A stretch of 64,000 bases of DNA. It comes from Ectopseudomonas composti. GTDB taxonomy: Bacteria; Pseudomonadota; Gammaproteobacteria; Pseudomonadales; Pseudomonadaceae. The stretch spans positions 682,001 to 746,000 of the forward strand of contig NZ_FOWP01000001.1 in assembly GCF_900115475.1 (NCBI RefSeq). The letters run 5' to 3'. Shown in pieces: positions 30,184 through 39,498 of this stretch (positions within the stretch are counted from its first letter, which is position 1; every line of letters starts with the position of its first letter). The notes below the pieces were generated by a model. The model was not told the DNA's origin, did no database searches, and was given only the letters and a program-made list of their open reading frames with translations. The position numbers were made by a program, and so were the translations under genes.

Positions 30184-30282
30184 GTGCAGGCGCCATCGGT
30201 TTTGTATCACTCTGGCTCGCAAGATCGCGCACGGGCTCTTAGGCTGATATAAAGCATCAAACGGCCTGGGCCGGAGTTACCC

Positions 30283-31518
30283 ATGCGCAATATTCTGGTC
30301 ATTGAAGACAGTCCACTGGTACTGAAGATCCTCGAACATCTGTTCCGTCAGGAAACCGATCTGGAGCCGATCTTCTGTGCCTCACTGGCAGAAGCAGAGG
30401 TGATGCTGGAGACCTCGTCCGAGCTGTTCTTCGCCGCCATCGTCGACCTGCACCTACCGGATGCACCGGACGGCGAAAGTGTCGACCTGGTGATGCGCTA
30501 TCACCTGCCGTGCATCGTACTCAGTGGCAGCTACAACGAGCAGCGCCGTGACGACCTGCTGATGAAGGGCGTGGTCGACTACGTACTCAAGGAAAGCCAA
30601 CACTCTTACGAGTATGCCTTCCGCCTGCTGCACCGGCTCGACCACAACAGCCATATCAAGATACTCATCGCCGACGACTCCACCGCGCAGCGCCACTACA
30701 TTCGCCACATTCTCGAGCCGCACCACTACCAAATCATCGAGGCCAGCGACGGCAAGGAGACCCTGCGCCAGCTCAATGAGCACCCGGATCTCGACCTGCT
30801 GGTGCTCGACCACGCCATGCCCGGCGTCAGCGGCTTCGAGCTGGTCAAGCTGCTGCGGCAGAAACTGCGTCTCAACGACCTGATCATCATCGGTGTATCC
30901 GCCGACCCCAAGGGCTCGCTCAGTGCGCAGTTCATCAAGCACGGCGCCGACGACTTCCTGCGCAAGCCCTTCTGCCCGGAAGAGCTGAACTGCCGGGTGA
31001 TGTCGACCCTGGAGCGGCGCGACCTGATGCGCGCGTTGAAGAAAGCGGCGCAGTTCGATGCCCTGACCGGCCTGAACAACCGCCGTGCGTTCTACGAACA
31101 GGGCATGCAGATGCTGCAGAAGGCGCAACGCGAGCAGCGCGAAGTCAGCGTGGCAATGCTTGATCTCGATCATTTCAAGCAGATCAACGACGGCTTCGGC
31201 CATGCCAGCGGTGACAGCGCATTGGTGGTGTTCGCTCGGGCGATGAGCAATGCCTTCCCCGATATGCTGCTGGGGCGCCTCGGCGGCGAAGAGTTCGCGC
31301 TGCTCACCCTGCACAGTGCCGAGCATGTGGTCCAGGCGCTGGATAAACTGCGTCGGCAATGCGCCGGCCTGCACTATGCCGTCGGCGCGCCGGCACTGTC
31401 GTTCAGCGCTGGGCTCTACAAGGGCGAACCGGAAGACCTGGAAAGCCTGCTGCACGAAGCCGACATTCGCCTGTATCGAGCCAAGCAGCAGGGTCGCGCG
31501 CGTACCGTACTGGTCTGA
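30283..31518 (+). CDS. Response regulator, REC-REC-GGDEF diguanylate cyclase
   Basis: A 411-residue protein with two receiver domains (about 1-120, phospho-Asp55 in VDLHLPD; about 125-245, LVLDHAMPG and KPF) and a GGDEF domain (about 260-411) with active-site GRLGGEEF. The inhibitory RxxD motif is absent: the equivalent positions read FPDM. It should make c-di-GMP under phosphorelay control; no kinase gene is adjacent. Its stop abuts the convergent gene at 31519. It resembles the tandem-REC cyclases of the GcbA/AdcA type, but I cannot assign a name. Confidence 0.85.
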   Translation: MRNILVIEDSPLVLKILEHLFRQETDLEPIFCASLAEAEVMLETSSELFFAAIVDLHLPDAPDGESVDLVMRYHLPCIVLSGSYNEQRRDDLLMKGVVDYVLKESQHSYEYAFRLLHRLDHNSHIKILIADDSTAQRHYIRHILEPHHYQIIEASDGKETLRQLNEHPDLDLLVLDHAMPGVSGFELVKLLRQKLRLNDLIIIGVSADPKGSLSAQFIKHGADDFLRKPFCPEELNCRVMSTLERRDLMRALKKAAQFDALTGLNNRRAFYEQGMQMLQKAQREQREVSVAMLDLDHFKQINDGFGHASGDSALVVFARAMSNAFPDMLLGRLGGEEFALLTLHSAEHVVQALDKLRRQCAGLHYAVGAPALSFSAGLYKGEPEDLESLLHEADIRLYRAKQQGRARTVLV

Positions 31519-32250
31519 TCAGGGGCTGTGGCGCTTCAATGTCGCGGCATAGCTGCCGTCGTCGCTCATGGCCTGAATCGCCGCATCGAAGCGCCGAGCA
31601 ATTTCTCGATGCTGAGCCAGGCTGCGGCGAACCAGGATATGCAGGCCGTTCTCGCTCAAGGGCAGCGGCAGGAACTCCAGCTCATCGCGAATGCTGCTCA
31701 ACTTGCGCCCGAGCAAGTGGCGCGCAACCAACTCGTCCTCCAGTGCCAGCTGCACGCGTCCGGCGTGCAGCATGCGCGCGGCGATCTCGAAACTGCTGAC
31801 CCCGACCTTGAGCAACTGCGGGTCGCTGTCGAACTCTTTGGAATAGGCATACCCCCTGACCACCGCGATGCTGTGCGGGTAGAGGTCGGCCAGGGTCTCG
31901 AAACGAATGTTGCTCCCCTTGCGCTGCATGAAACGGATGCGATTGACCAGATAGGGCTGGGAGAAATAGCCATACTCGGTGCGGTCAGCGCTGTACCAGG
32001 CGTTGATCAGTACATCGTAATCCCCACGCTTGAGCCCCAGCACTGCCCGCTCCCAGGGCACCTCCACATAGCTGGTGGTGTAGCCGGCACGGGCCAACGC
32101 CTGCTCCACCAGATCACTGGCCAGACCTTTGCCGGGCAGGCGCTGGTCATTGAACGGCGGCCAGGGGTCCGCCACCAGACGCAACAGTTCAGCCGAGACC
32201 AGTGTCGGCGACAGCAGCAAGAGCAAGAGCCAGGCACGCAGAGCGAGCAT
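31519..32250 (-). CDS. Family-3 periplasmic amino-acid-type binding protein
   Basis: A 243-residue SBP_bac_3 protein with a Sec signal peptide (LLLLSPTLVSAELL). Typical segments are VADPWPPFNDQRLPGKGLASDLVEQAL and GDYDVLINAWYSADRTEYGYFS. No permease or ATPase gene adjoins it. Such orphan proteins in Pseudomonas often act as sensors or with distant transporters. The start MLALRAWL is chosen for the signal peptide. It converges head-on with the REC-REC-GGDEF gene with no spacer. Confidence 0.82.
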   Translation of the reverse strand: MLALRAWLLLLLLSPTLVSAELLRLVADPWPPFNDQRLPGKGLASDLVEQALARAGYTTSYVEVPWERAVLGLKRGDYDVLINAWYSADRTEYGYFSQPYLVNRIRFMQRKGSNIRFETLADLYPHSIAVVRGYAYSKEFDSDPQLLKVGVSSFEIAARMLHAGRVQLALEDELVARHLLGRKLSSIRDELEFLPLPLSENGLHILVRRSLAQHREIARRFDAAIQAMSDDGSYAATLKRHSP

Positions 32251-32458
32251 TGGTGGCGACCCATCAGAAATGATCAGTTCTAGTGATAGCAGGCACAACG
32301 CCACTCGTCACTGTCTCATATCTGAGACAGTCATTCGGGCGCCCCATAACGGCCGCCAACGCATTGTTCAGGACCGGCGGCCCAGAGCGGCTTCGGGTAA
32401 ACTTCAGCGGTTTTCGCGCGGCGCTGGCTGCGTCAGCTGATTCATCTGAGGACATCTC

Positions 32459-33643
32459 GTGTTGCAAACCGACGTACTGATCATCGGCGCAGGGGCCGCC
32501 GGCCTGATGTGTGCAGCCAGCGCGGCCGCCCGTGGCCGCCGCGTGCTGGTGCTCGATCACGCCAACAAGGCCGGCAAGAAGATCCTCATGTCCGGCGGTG
32601 GGCGCTGCAACTTCACCAATATGTACTGCGAGCCGAGCAATTTCCTCTCCGGCAACCCGCACTTCTGCAAGTCCGCCCTGGCGCGCTTCACCCAGTGGGA
32701 CTTCATCGGCCTGGTGGCCAAACACGGCGTGCCTTACCACGAGAAGAAGCTTGGCCAGCTGTTCTGCGATAACAAGTCCAGCGACATCCTCGAACTGCTG
32801 CTGGCCGAATGTGCTGAAGCTGGCGCGCAGATTCGCCTCGATACGGCAGTGCAGAGCATCGCCAAGACCGAAGGCGGCTTCCTGCTGCAAAGCGATATTG
32901 GCGAGATAAGCTGCCAATCACTGGTGATCGCCACTGGCGGGCTATCGATCCCAACCCTGGGCGCCAGCGGCTTCGGCTATCAGGTGGCCAAGCAATTCGG
33001 CCACGAACTGCTGCCGACCCGCGCCGGGCTGGTGCCTTTCACCATCACCGATCCACAGCTGAAGAAGCTGTGCAGCGAACTGTCCGGTACCTCGGTGGAA
33101 GACTGCCGGGTGAGCTGCAACGGCCAGAGCTTCGTCGAGAATATCCTCTTCACTCACCGTGGGCTGTCGGGACCGGCGATCCTGCAGATCTCCTCCTACT
33201 GGCAGCCGGGCGATACCCTGCACATCGACCTGCTGCCGCACATCGACCTGCCCGAATGGCTGGCGACACAACAGCGCGAGCGCGGCAACAGCGAGCTGAG
33301 AACCCTGCTGGCCGAGCTGTTCACCAAGAAGATGGCGACCCTGCTGGTCGACGCCTGGTTCAGCAACAAGCCCATCAAGCAGTACACGCCTGGCGAGCTG
33401 AAGGCGATTGCCGAGCGCCTGTCCGACTGGCAATTGGTGCCGGCCGGCACCGAAGGCTACCGCACCGCGGAAGTGACTCTGGGCGGTGTGAATACCGACG
33501 AGGTGTCATCGAAGACGTTGGAATCGCTCAAGGTTCCGGGGCTGTATTTCATCGGCGAAGTGCTCGACGTTACCGGGCATCTCGGCGGCTTCAACTTCCA
33601 ATGGGCCTGGGCCTCGGGTTACGCCGCCGCGCAATACGTCTGA
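32459..33643 (+). CDS. YhiN-type NAD(P)/FAD-dependent oxidoreductase
   Basis: A 394-residue HI0933/YhiN-family flavoprotein: FAD motif GAGAAGLMCAASAAARG near residues 9-25, the family signature KILMSGGGRCNFTN at about 42-55, and the C-terminal TGHLGGFNFQWAWASGYAAA. The physiological substrate of this family is not known. The start is GTG at 32459 (TTG follows at the next codon). Confidence 0.85.
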   Translation: MLQTDVLIIGAGAAGLMCAASAAARGRRVLVLDHANKAGKKILMSGGGRCNFTNMYCEPSNFLSGNPHFCKSALARFTQWDFIGLVAKHGVPYHEKKLGQLFCDNKSSDILELLLAECAEAGAQIRLDTAVQSIAKTEGGFLLQSDIGEISCQSLVIATGGLSIPTLGASGFGYQVAKQFGHELLPTRAGLVPFTITDPQLKKLCSELSGTSVEDCRVSCNGQSFVENILFTHRGLSGPAILQISSYWQPGDTLHIDLLPHIDLPEWLATQQRERGNSELRTLLAELFTKKMATLLVDAWFSNKPIKQYTPGELKAIAERLSDWQLVPAGTEGYRTAEVTLGGVNTDEVSSKTLESLKVPGLYFIGEVLDVTGHLGGFNFQWAWASGYAAAQYV

Positions 33644-33645
33644 GG

Positions 33646-34013
33646 CCAAAATATTGGTTCTTCGCACAGTTTGGGGGAAGTGCTTGTTGACGCCGGACTG
33701 GCAAGTTTGTGTGTTCTGTACGCAGCGCTATTTATCTACGGGCCAAGATCATTGGCGTGTCGATCTTGCGTCTTGGTTTCGCCCCTCACGGGCGAGTTAC
33801 TTTCTCTTGCTTGCCCAAGAGAAAGTAACCAAAGAGAAGGGCACCCCTTTCTTGGGCAAGCAAGAAAGGTGTGGCGCCCGTAAGGGGCGCAACCCAAACG
33901 TTCAGTGAACTCGGTAATGGATAGTGCTAAGCCAGTAAGCAATACGCACACAAACTTGCCAGTCCGGTGCCAAGCGCATCCTACCCGCGAGAATGCGAAG
34001 AACCAAAATATTG
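33646..34013. mobile_element. 368-bp MITE-like element with long terminal inverted repeats
   Basis: The left end (CCAAAATATTGGTTCTTCGC) and right end (complement CAATATTTTGGTTCTTCGCA) are inverted copies with small slips. A second perfect inverted pair, GGACTGGCAAGTTTGTGTG, lies about 45 bp inside each end. The centre has a strong palindrome (GTTACTTTCTCTTG...CAAGAGAAAGTAAC, about 33799-33830) and a CTTTCTTGGGCAAGCAAGAAAG hairpin. No transposase is encoded. It starts directly after the flavoprotein stop. Confidence 0.75.
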
Positions 34014-34110
34014 CGCCCCGCTTGATGGCGCGCTGGGAACTGCCGACGCCGTCCAGACTCTGCTATGAACAGCAGATGCAAAGCTGCAATCACAGGGACG
34101 GCGCCGCTTC

Positions 34111-35922
34111 ATGACTCTCGAACAAGGCCAGATCTTCGTCATTCTCGTCGCCAGCATGGGCTTGTTCATCTGGGGCCGCTGGCGCCACGATGTGGTGGCT
34201 ATTGCGGCACTGCTAGCCTGCGTAATCGCCGGCCTTGTGCCGGAACGTGAAGCCTTCGCCGGCTTCGGTCACCCGGCGGTGATCACCGTCGCCTGCGTGT
34301 TGGTGCTCAGCCATGGCTTGCAGCGCACCGGCGCGGTCAACCGACTGGCGCAACGCCTGCTGCCCAGCGGCGCAGGCGTGCTGCCCTCCATCGCCGCGCT
34401 GACCAGCCTTGGCGCCCTGCTCTCGGCGTTCATGAACAACGTCGGCGCTCTCGCCCTGCTGATGCCCATCGCCCTGCAGATTGCTGCACGCCTGGAGTTG
34501 CCGCCGGGCCGCGTGCTGATGCCGCTGGCCTTCGGCACCATCCTCGGCGGCATGACCACCCTGATCGGTACGCCGCCCAACCTGATCGTTTCCAGCTTCC
34601 GCGCCCAGCATGGCGGCGGCCCCTTCGAAATGTTCGACTTCAGCCCGGTCGGCGTCGCCGTGGCCTTGGCTGGCGTCCTGTTCATCAGCCTGCTCGGCTG
34701 GCGCCTGGTGCCCAAGCGCGAGGTGGGCAACGCCGCCAGCTTCGACACCGGCCATTACCTGACCGAGGCGCGGGTCAAGGAAGGCGGCAAGGCCCAGGGC
34801 AAGACGCTGCGCGAAATCGAACAGTTGCTCGATGAAGCCGATGCCCAGGTGGTAGCCATGGTACGCAACAAACTGCGTCTGACTGCGCCCAACCCGAGGC
34901 GCGTGCTGCAGGCCGATGACGTGCTGGTGATCGAAGCCGATCCTGAAGAGCTGGGCGAAGTACTCGGCAAGCTGGACTTGTTGCTGGAGGCCGAACGCGA
35001 AGCCAAGGAGGCCGAACAGCGCGAGGACAAGGACGGCGAGGCAGAGAAGAAAGCCAGTACCAGTGAAGACCGCGCCATGCTGGAATTGCTGGTCAAACCT
35101 GACTCCTCACTGATCGGTCGCTCCGCCAGCAGCACGCGCTTGCGCAGCCGCTACTCCATCAACCTGCTGGCTATTTCGAGGCAAAGCCATCGTTCGATCA
35201 AACGCCTGCGCTCGACCCTGATCCAAAGTGGTGACGTGCTGCTGATGCAGGGCAGTGCCGAGGATATCGGCGAGTTCGCCAGCGATTATGACTGCGTGCC
35301 ACTTGCCGAGCGCGCCATCAATATTCCCGACCCACGACAGGCCAACCTGGCCCTTGGCATCATGATCCTGGCCATCGTCGCGGCGGCGTTCGGCCTGCTG
35401 TCCACGGCGATCGCCTTCGCCGGCGGGGTGCTGTCCTACATGCTGCTGCGCCTGGTGCCGCTGCGCGCCGTCTACGAGTCCATCGACTGGCCGGTGATCG
35501 TGCTGCTCGGCGCGTTGATCCCGGTGGCGGGGGCAATGTCCACCACAGGCGCGGCAGACCTGCTGGCGCGGGTGCTGATGGAAACGCTGGCACAGGGCAA
35601 TGCGGTGATCACCCTGGGCCTGTTGCTGATCGTCACCATGACCCTCTCGGACTTCATGAATAACGCCGCGACCGCAGCGGTGATGTGCCCGATTGCCCTG
35701 AGTGCCGCCAGTCAGCTCGGTGTGAGCCCGGACGCCTTGCTGATGGCCGTGGCCATCGGCGCCTCGTGTTCGTTCCTCACGCCCATAGGCCACCAGAACA
35801 ACACCCTGATTCTCAGCCCTGGAGGCTTCCGTTTTGGCGACTACTGGCGCCTGGGCCTGCCACTGGAAATCCTCGTAGCGCTGGTCAGCATCCCGTTGCT
35901 GCTCTGGGTTTGGCCGCTGTGA
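34111..35922 (+). CDS. SLC13/ArsB-superfamily anion transporter with TrkA-C domains
   Basis: A 603-residue permease of the DASS/ion transporter superfamily. It has two halves of membrane helices (about 1-205 and 405-603) around a cytosolic middle (about 210-400) with two TrkA-C/RCK_C-like domains (KTLREIEQLLDEADAQVVAM and SVLLMQGSAEDIGEF region) joined by an acidic coiled stretch (EAEREAKEAEQREDKDGEAE). The helix-hairpin signatures are GTPPNLIV and GHQNNTLIL. The family moves sulfate, dicarboxylates or similar anions with sodium; the substrate cannot be read from sequence. Confidence 0.82.
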   Translation: MTLEQGQIFVILVASMGLFIWGRWRHDVVAIAALLACVIAGLVPEREAFAGFGHPAVITVACVLVLSHGLQRTGAVNRLAQRLLPSGAGVLPSIAALTSLGALLSAFMNNVGALALLMPIALQIAARLELPPGRVLMPLAFGTILGGMTTLIGTPPNLIVSSFRAQHGGGPFEMFDFSPVGVAVALAGVLFISLLGWRLVPKREVGNAASFDTGHYLTEARVKEGGKAQGKTLREIEQLLDEADAQVVAMVRNKLRLTAPNPRRVLQADDVLVIEADPEELGEVLGKLDLLLEAEREAKEAEQREDKDGEAEKKASTSEDRAMLELLVKPDSSLIGRSASSTRLRSRYSINLLAISRQSHRSIKRLRSTLIQSGDVLLMQGSAEDIGEFASDYDCVPLAERAINIPDPRQANLALGIMILAIVAAAFGLLSTAIAFAGGVLSYMLLRLVPLRAVYESIDWPVIVLLGALIPVAGAMSTTGAADLLARVLMETLAQGNAVITLGLLLIVTMTLSDFMNNAATAAVMCPIALSAASQLGVSPDALLMAVAIGASCSFLTPIGHQNNTLILSPGGFRFGDYWRLGLPLEILVALVSIPLLLWVWPL

Positions 35923-35950
35923 TTCGGGAGGATACAGCGCTATGGACGCG

Positions 35951-36033
35951 CAGGAGCCAGCTCGCTGGCGATGCTGTTCGCCAACGGGCCTGATGACTGT
36001 CGGCACGATGGATCGCCAACAAGCTGGCGCCTA
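35951..36033. repeat. Imperfect inverted repeat, AGCTCGCTGGCGAT type
   Basis: The arms CAGGAGCCAGCTCGCTGGCG and the complement of ATCGCCAACAAGCTGGCGCC match at about 16 of 20 positions, between the SLC13 and alanine dehydrogenase genes. Confidence 0.55.
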
Positions 36034-36128
36034 CACACTCGCGTTCCACGCTTGAGCGACCGCCACTAGCCACCGCGCGGTATCGCACCGAGGGCCACCC
36101 GGCCGAAAAGACGCCGACGACCGCGCTC

Positions 36129-37250
36129 TCAAAGCTGCTCGAGCAGGCTGGCAGGCGACTGGAAGCGCAGGTCATGCGCCTCGGCGACGCTGGCACAGGT
36201 GATGATGCCGCGCGCGACGTTGAGGCCAGAGAGCAGATGCGGATCTTCCTGCAAGGCTCGACGCGTGCCCTTTTGTGCCAGCGCCACGACGAACGGCAGC
36301 GTGGCGTTGTTCAGCGCCAGGGTCGAGGTGCGCGCCACCGCACCAGGCATGTTGGCCACGCAGTAATGCACCACATCATCGACCACATAGGTGGGCTCGG
36401 CATGGGTGGTGGCGTGCGAGGTCTCGGCGCAGCCACCCTGGTCGATGGCGACATCCACCAGCACCGCGCCCACCTTCATCTGCCGCACCATGTCCGCAGT
36501 GATCAGCTTCGGTGCGGCGGCACCGGGGATCAGCACGCCGCCGATTACCAGATCGGCCGCCAATACCTGCTCGCGCACCGCCGCGCGAGTGGAGTAGAGC
36601 GTGGTGATGCGATTGCCGTACTGGGCATCGAGCCGGCGCAGTGCATCGACGCTCTTGTCCAGCACCGTGACGTCGGCGCCCAGACCAACCGCCATGGCCA
36701 AGGCATGGCTGCCAACCACGCCACCGCCGAGGATCACCACCTTGCCCGGAGCAACGCCTGGCACACCGCCCAGCAGGACGCCGCGCCCGCCGCGGGCCTT
36801 CTCCAGGCAGCCGGCCCCGGCCTGAATCGACATGCGTCCGGCCACTTCCGACATCGGCGCCAGCAACGGCAGGCGGCCCTGTGCATCGCTCACCGTTTCA
36901 TAGGCGATGCAGGTGGCACCACCGGCCATCAGCTCTTCGGTCTGCGCCCGATCCGGCGCCAGGTGCAGGTAGGTGAACAACGTGTGGTGGGCGCGCAGCC
37001 TGGCGCGCTCCACCGCCAGCGGTTCCTTGACCTTGACGATCAACTGGCCGTGCTGGAACACCTCGGCCGAAGTCCTGGCGAGCTGCGCGCCGGCCTCGAG
37101 GTAATCCTCGTCGGCAAAACCGATGGCCGCGCCCGCATGAGTTTCGATCCACACCTCATGGCCGAGCGCGGTCAGCTCGGCTACCGATTGTGGGGTGAGA
37201 CCGACGCGATACTCGTGGTTCTTGATTTCCTTGGGTACGCCGATTCGCAT
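36129..37250 (-). CDS. ald: Alanine dehydrogenase
   Basis: A 373-residue NAD-dependent L-alanine dehydrogenase (alanine to pyruvate plus ammonia). The N-terminal signature [20 protein letters not shown], substrate Lys in VKVKEPL, catalytic His in THAEPTY-preceding region and FTYLHLAPD, and NAD motif [16 protein letters not shown] are all present. The length is normal for a hexameric AlaDH. The start MRIGVP is the conserved one. A divergent Lrp-type regulator often adjoins this gene in pseudomonads but none is seen here. Confidence 0.95.
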   Translation of the reverse strand: MRIGVPKEIKNHEYRVGLTPQSVAELTALGHEVWIETHAGAAIGFADEDYLEAGAQLARTSAEVFQHGQLIVKVKEPLAVERARLRAHHTLFTYLHLAPDRAQTEELMAGGATCIAYETVSDAQGRLPLLAPMSEVAGRMSIQAGAGCLEKARGGRGVLLGGVPGVAPGKVVILGGGVVGSHALAMAVGLGADVTVLDKSVDALRRLDAQYGNRITTLYSTRAAVREQVLAADLVIGGVLIPGAAAPKLITADMVRQMKVGAVLVDVAIDQGGCAETSHATTHAEPTYVVDDVVHYCVANMPGAVARTSTLALNNATLPFVVALAQKGTRRALQEDPHLLSGLNVARGIITCASVAEAHDLRFQSPASLLEQL

Positions 37251-37342
37251 AACCATCTCCAACCATTGCGGGCCAACAGTGTGAAGTCTAGGAAAGCGTG
37301 AGCCAGCTCACAGGAAAATCCACGAAAAATTTCGCCCGCTCG

Positions 37343-38026
37343 TCACTGGCCGAACAGCAGGCGCCGCGCCTCTACGCTGAGCAACGCTTGCGGATCGGCG
37401 TTCACCTGCTCCACCAGGGCATAGGCACGCTGCACCGCCGGGCGTGCATCGATGCGTTCGAGCCAGGCAGCCATGTTGGGGAAGTCCTCCAGTTTCTGCT
37501 GCTGCATCTTCCACAGCTTGGCCCAGGGGTAGATGGCCATGTCGGCGATGGAATACTCGCCTGCGACGTAATCGCGCCCGGCCAACTGGCGGTCGAGCAC
37601 ACCATAGAGACGCGCAGTTTCCTTCACGTAGCGGTCGATGGCGTAAGGGATCGGCTCCGGTGCGTAGCGCACGAAATGATGATTCTGCCCCGCCATCGGT
37701 CCGACGCCACCCATCTGCCAGTACAGCCACTGCAGCACGTTGAAGCGGGCACGCGTCTCGCGCGGCAGAAACTGCCCGCTCTTGTCAGCCAGGTATTCGA
37801 GAATCGCCCCGGACTCGAACAGGGCGATGGGTTCGCCACCATCGGCCGGTGCATGATCGACGATGGCGGGAATGCGGTTGTTCGGCGCGATCTTGAGAAA
37901 CGCCGGCGCGAACTGCTCGCCCTTGCCGATATGCACCGGGACAATGCGGTAGTCGAGCCCGGCTTCCTCAAGAAAGATGCTGACCTTGTGGCCGTTGGGC
38001 GTGGTCCAGTAGTACAGGTCGATCAT
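37343..38026 (-). CDS. yfcG: Glutathione transferase / disulfide-bond oxidoreductase, YfcG-like
   Basis: A 227-residue GST-fold protein: thioredoxin-like N-domain (1-85) with the YfcG-type opening MIDLYYWTTPNGHKVSIFLEEAG, the GSH-binding NNRIPAIVDH and the conserved FESGAILEYLADKSG. The helical domain carries NHHFVRYAPE and the N-capping motif SIADMAIYPW. E. coli YfcG acts as a GSH-dependent disulfide reductase. It overlaps the upstream GST by 4 bp (ATGA), so the two are translationally coupled. Confidence 0.87.
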   Translation of the reverse strand: MIDLYYWTTPNGHKVSIFLEEAGLDYRIVPVHIGKGEQFAPAFLKIAPNNRIPAIVDHAPADGGEPIALFESGAILEYLADKSGQFLPRETRARFNVLQWLYWQMGGVGPMAGQNHHFVRYAPEPIPYAIDRYVKETARLYGVLDRQLAGRDYVAGEYSIADMAIYPWAKLWKMQQQKLEDFPNMAAWLERIDARPAVQRAYALVEQVNADPQALLSVEARRLLFGQ

Positions 38027-38724
38027 GGCTTTTCCTCCAGATGAATCGAAGCCCGCTTGACCGGGCCATGGGTCGCTTCATACGCCTGCAGGATGCGCGC
38101 GAACCAGGCGCCCAGTGCCGAATCGTCGGCCCAGGGCTGCGCGCCCAGGCACCAGGCCCACAGCAACATGCCGGCCAGCAGGTAGTCACAGCCGCCCGGC
38201 GCCTGGCCTTCGAGGAAGGGCTGATCGCGCAGCCACATTTCCAGCGGCGCCACGCCGTCACGGAACAACTGCTCAGCACCCTGCGGATCGGCGAACGCCT
38301 CCAGGCTCATGCCCAGCGCCTTTTCCCGGCTGCTGCGGAAATACTCACGGTCAGCAGGGTCGATCACCTGCCAGACGCGCGGAATCAGCATCTTCAACAG
38401 CGGCACGCGCACCATGTGAAAGCTCAGGCGCTCTACCAGGCGCGCGCGCTCGGCAGCCAGCGTATCGCCGAGCAAGGGCTGCTGCGGATAACGCTGGTCG
38501 AGGTAGGCGAAGATGGCCAGGCTGTCGTGCACGGTTTCATCACCGTCGCTCAGTACCGGCACCAGCTTCTGCCCGGAAAAGGCGATCAGCTCCTTGTCGG
38601 TGAAGCGTATCGGCCGGCTCTGCCAGTCCAGCCCCTTGTGCGCCAAAGCCAACCGCACACGCCAGCAATAGGGCGAAAACACCAGCTCAGGATCGGCGCC
38701 GCACAGCTCGAACAACTCCCGCAT
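38023..38724 (-). CDS. Glutathione S-transferase family protein
   Basis: A 233-residue GST-fold protein. The N-domain has a CxxC-like serine site (VFSPYCWRVRLALAHKGL), KLVPVLSDG and the GSH-binding HDSLAIFAYLDQRYP; the C-domain is all helical (GGCDYLLAGMLLWAW). A very strong ribosome site (AAAGGAGGTGAT) precedes MRELFELC. It is the first gene of a GST pair under a nearby operator-like motif (38740-38753). The substrate is unknown; it probably detoxifies electrophiles. Confidence 0.85.
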   Translation of the reverse strand: MRELFELCGADPELVFSPYCWRVRLALAHKGLDWQSRPIRFTDKELIAFSGQKLVPVLSDGDETVHDSLAIFAYLDQRYPQQPLLGDTLAAERARLVERLSFHMVRVPLLKMLIPRVWQVIDPADREYFRSSREKALGMSLEAFADPQGAEQLFRDGVAPLEMWLRDQPFLEGQAPGGCDYLLAGMLLWAWCLGAQPWADDSALGAWFARILQAYEATHGPVKRASIHLEEKP

Positions 38725-38739
38725 ATCACCTCCTTTAAA

Positions 38740-38753
38740 AACCAATCAGTCCA
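38740..38753. promoter_or_regulatory. Operator-like 14-mer before the GST pair
   Basis: AACCAATCAGTCCA, nearly identical to AACCAATCGGTCCA at 39394-39407 before the TetR gene. The core ACCnATnGGT is a near-palindrome and recalls the NemR box (AGACC-N4-GGTCT). It lies 16 bp upstream of the GST start codon. Confidence 0.65.
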
Positions 38754-38783
38754 AAATTAGCCGAAAAAAAGCCGCTAGGTCGC

Positions 38784-39380
38784 TCAAGCGCAATCCAGGC
38801 CGGCCATCACCACAGCCACGGTGGCGCGGATCGAATCCGCCGACACCGCGGATTTCACCTGGGTACGCAGCCCGCTCATCACGCATTGCAGATAAGCGGC
38901 GCGGGCGCCAAGGTTGTTGCCATTGCTCAGCTCACCGCCGGCCACGGCACGTTCGAGTGCCTGCTCGAAAATCTGGCAGACACCCGCCGTAGCTTGTTGC
39001 AGCACCGGCACCAGCGCCGGTTCTGACAGAGAGAATTCATTGGCCACATTGACCAGCATGCAACCGCGCGGCACGCCGTCGGGGCCATCGTCTTCGAGCA
39101 CGCTGAGCAGTCGCTCGCGGATGAACGCAAGCGGCGAGGCGCTGGCCTGCAGCTGCTCCAGCAGCAGGGCGCGGCGCTGCGCCACGTACAGGCTGAAGGC
39201 CGCGACGAACCATGCCTGTTTGCTCGGGTAGGTTTGATAGAGGCTGCTCTTGGATAGCCCGGTTGCCGCCTGCAGGTCCTGCAGCGACGCGGCTTCGTAA
39301 CCGCGCTGCCAGAACAGCTGCATGGCGTTTTCCAGGGCCCGGTCCGGGCAGAAGCTCTTGGGGCGTCCACGTGTCGTCAT
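38784..39380 (-). CDS. NemR-like TetR repressor of the GST pair
   Basis: A 198-residue TetR-family regulator with helix-turn-helix SLQDLQAATGLSKSSLYQTYPSKQAWF (about 32-58). Cys107 in PRGCMLVN aligns with the redox-sensing Cys106 of E. coli NemR, which responds to electrophiles and hypochlorous acid; a second Cys is at position 11. It lies 59 bp before the two GST genes on the same strand, and the same 14-bp motif precedes it and them. Repression of both transcripts is inferred. Confidence 0.82.
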   Translation of the reverse strand: MTTRGRPKSFCPDRALENAMQLFWQRGYEAASLQDLQAATGLSKSSLYQTYPSKQAWFVAAFSLYVAQRRALLLEQLQASASPLAFIRERLLSVLEDDGPDGVPRGCMLVNVANEFSLSEPALVPVLQQATAGVCQIFEQALERAVAGGELSNGNNLGARAAYLQCVMSGLRTQVKSAVSADSIRATVAVVMAGLDCA

Positions 39381-39393
39381 GGGGTGAATTTAG

Positions 39394-39407
39394 AACCAAT
39401 CGGTCCA
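39394..39407. promoter_or_regulatory. Operator-like 14-mer before the TetR gene
   Basis: AACCAATCGGTCCA, 14 bp upstream of the TetR start codon; 13 of 14 bases match the motif before the GST pair. In wider context TAGAACCAATCGGTCCATA resembles the NemR-type dyad. Confidence 0.65.
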
Positions 39408-39498
39408 TAAAATCAATAGCCTCTGCGCAGCCCTGCTGGATACCCAGTGACTGACGAGTTCCGGTAGGCTGCACGCATCGCCCCAGATCAGGCTTCGT

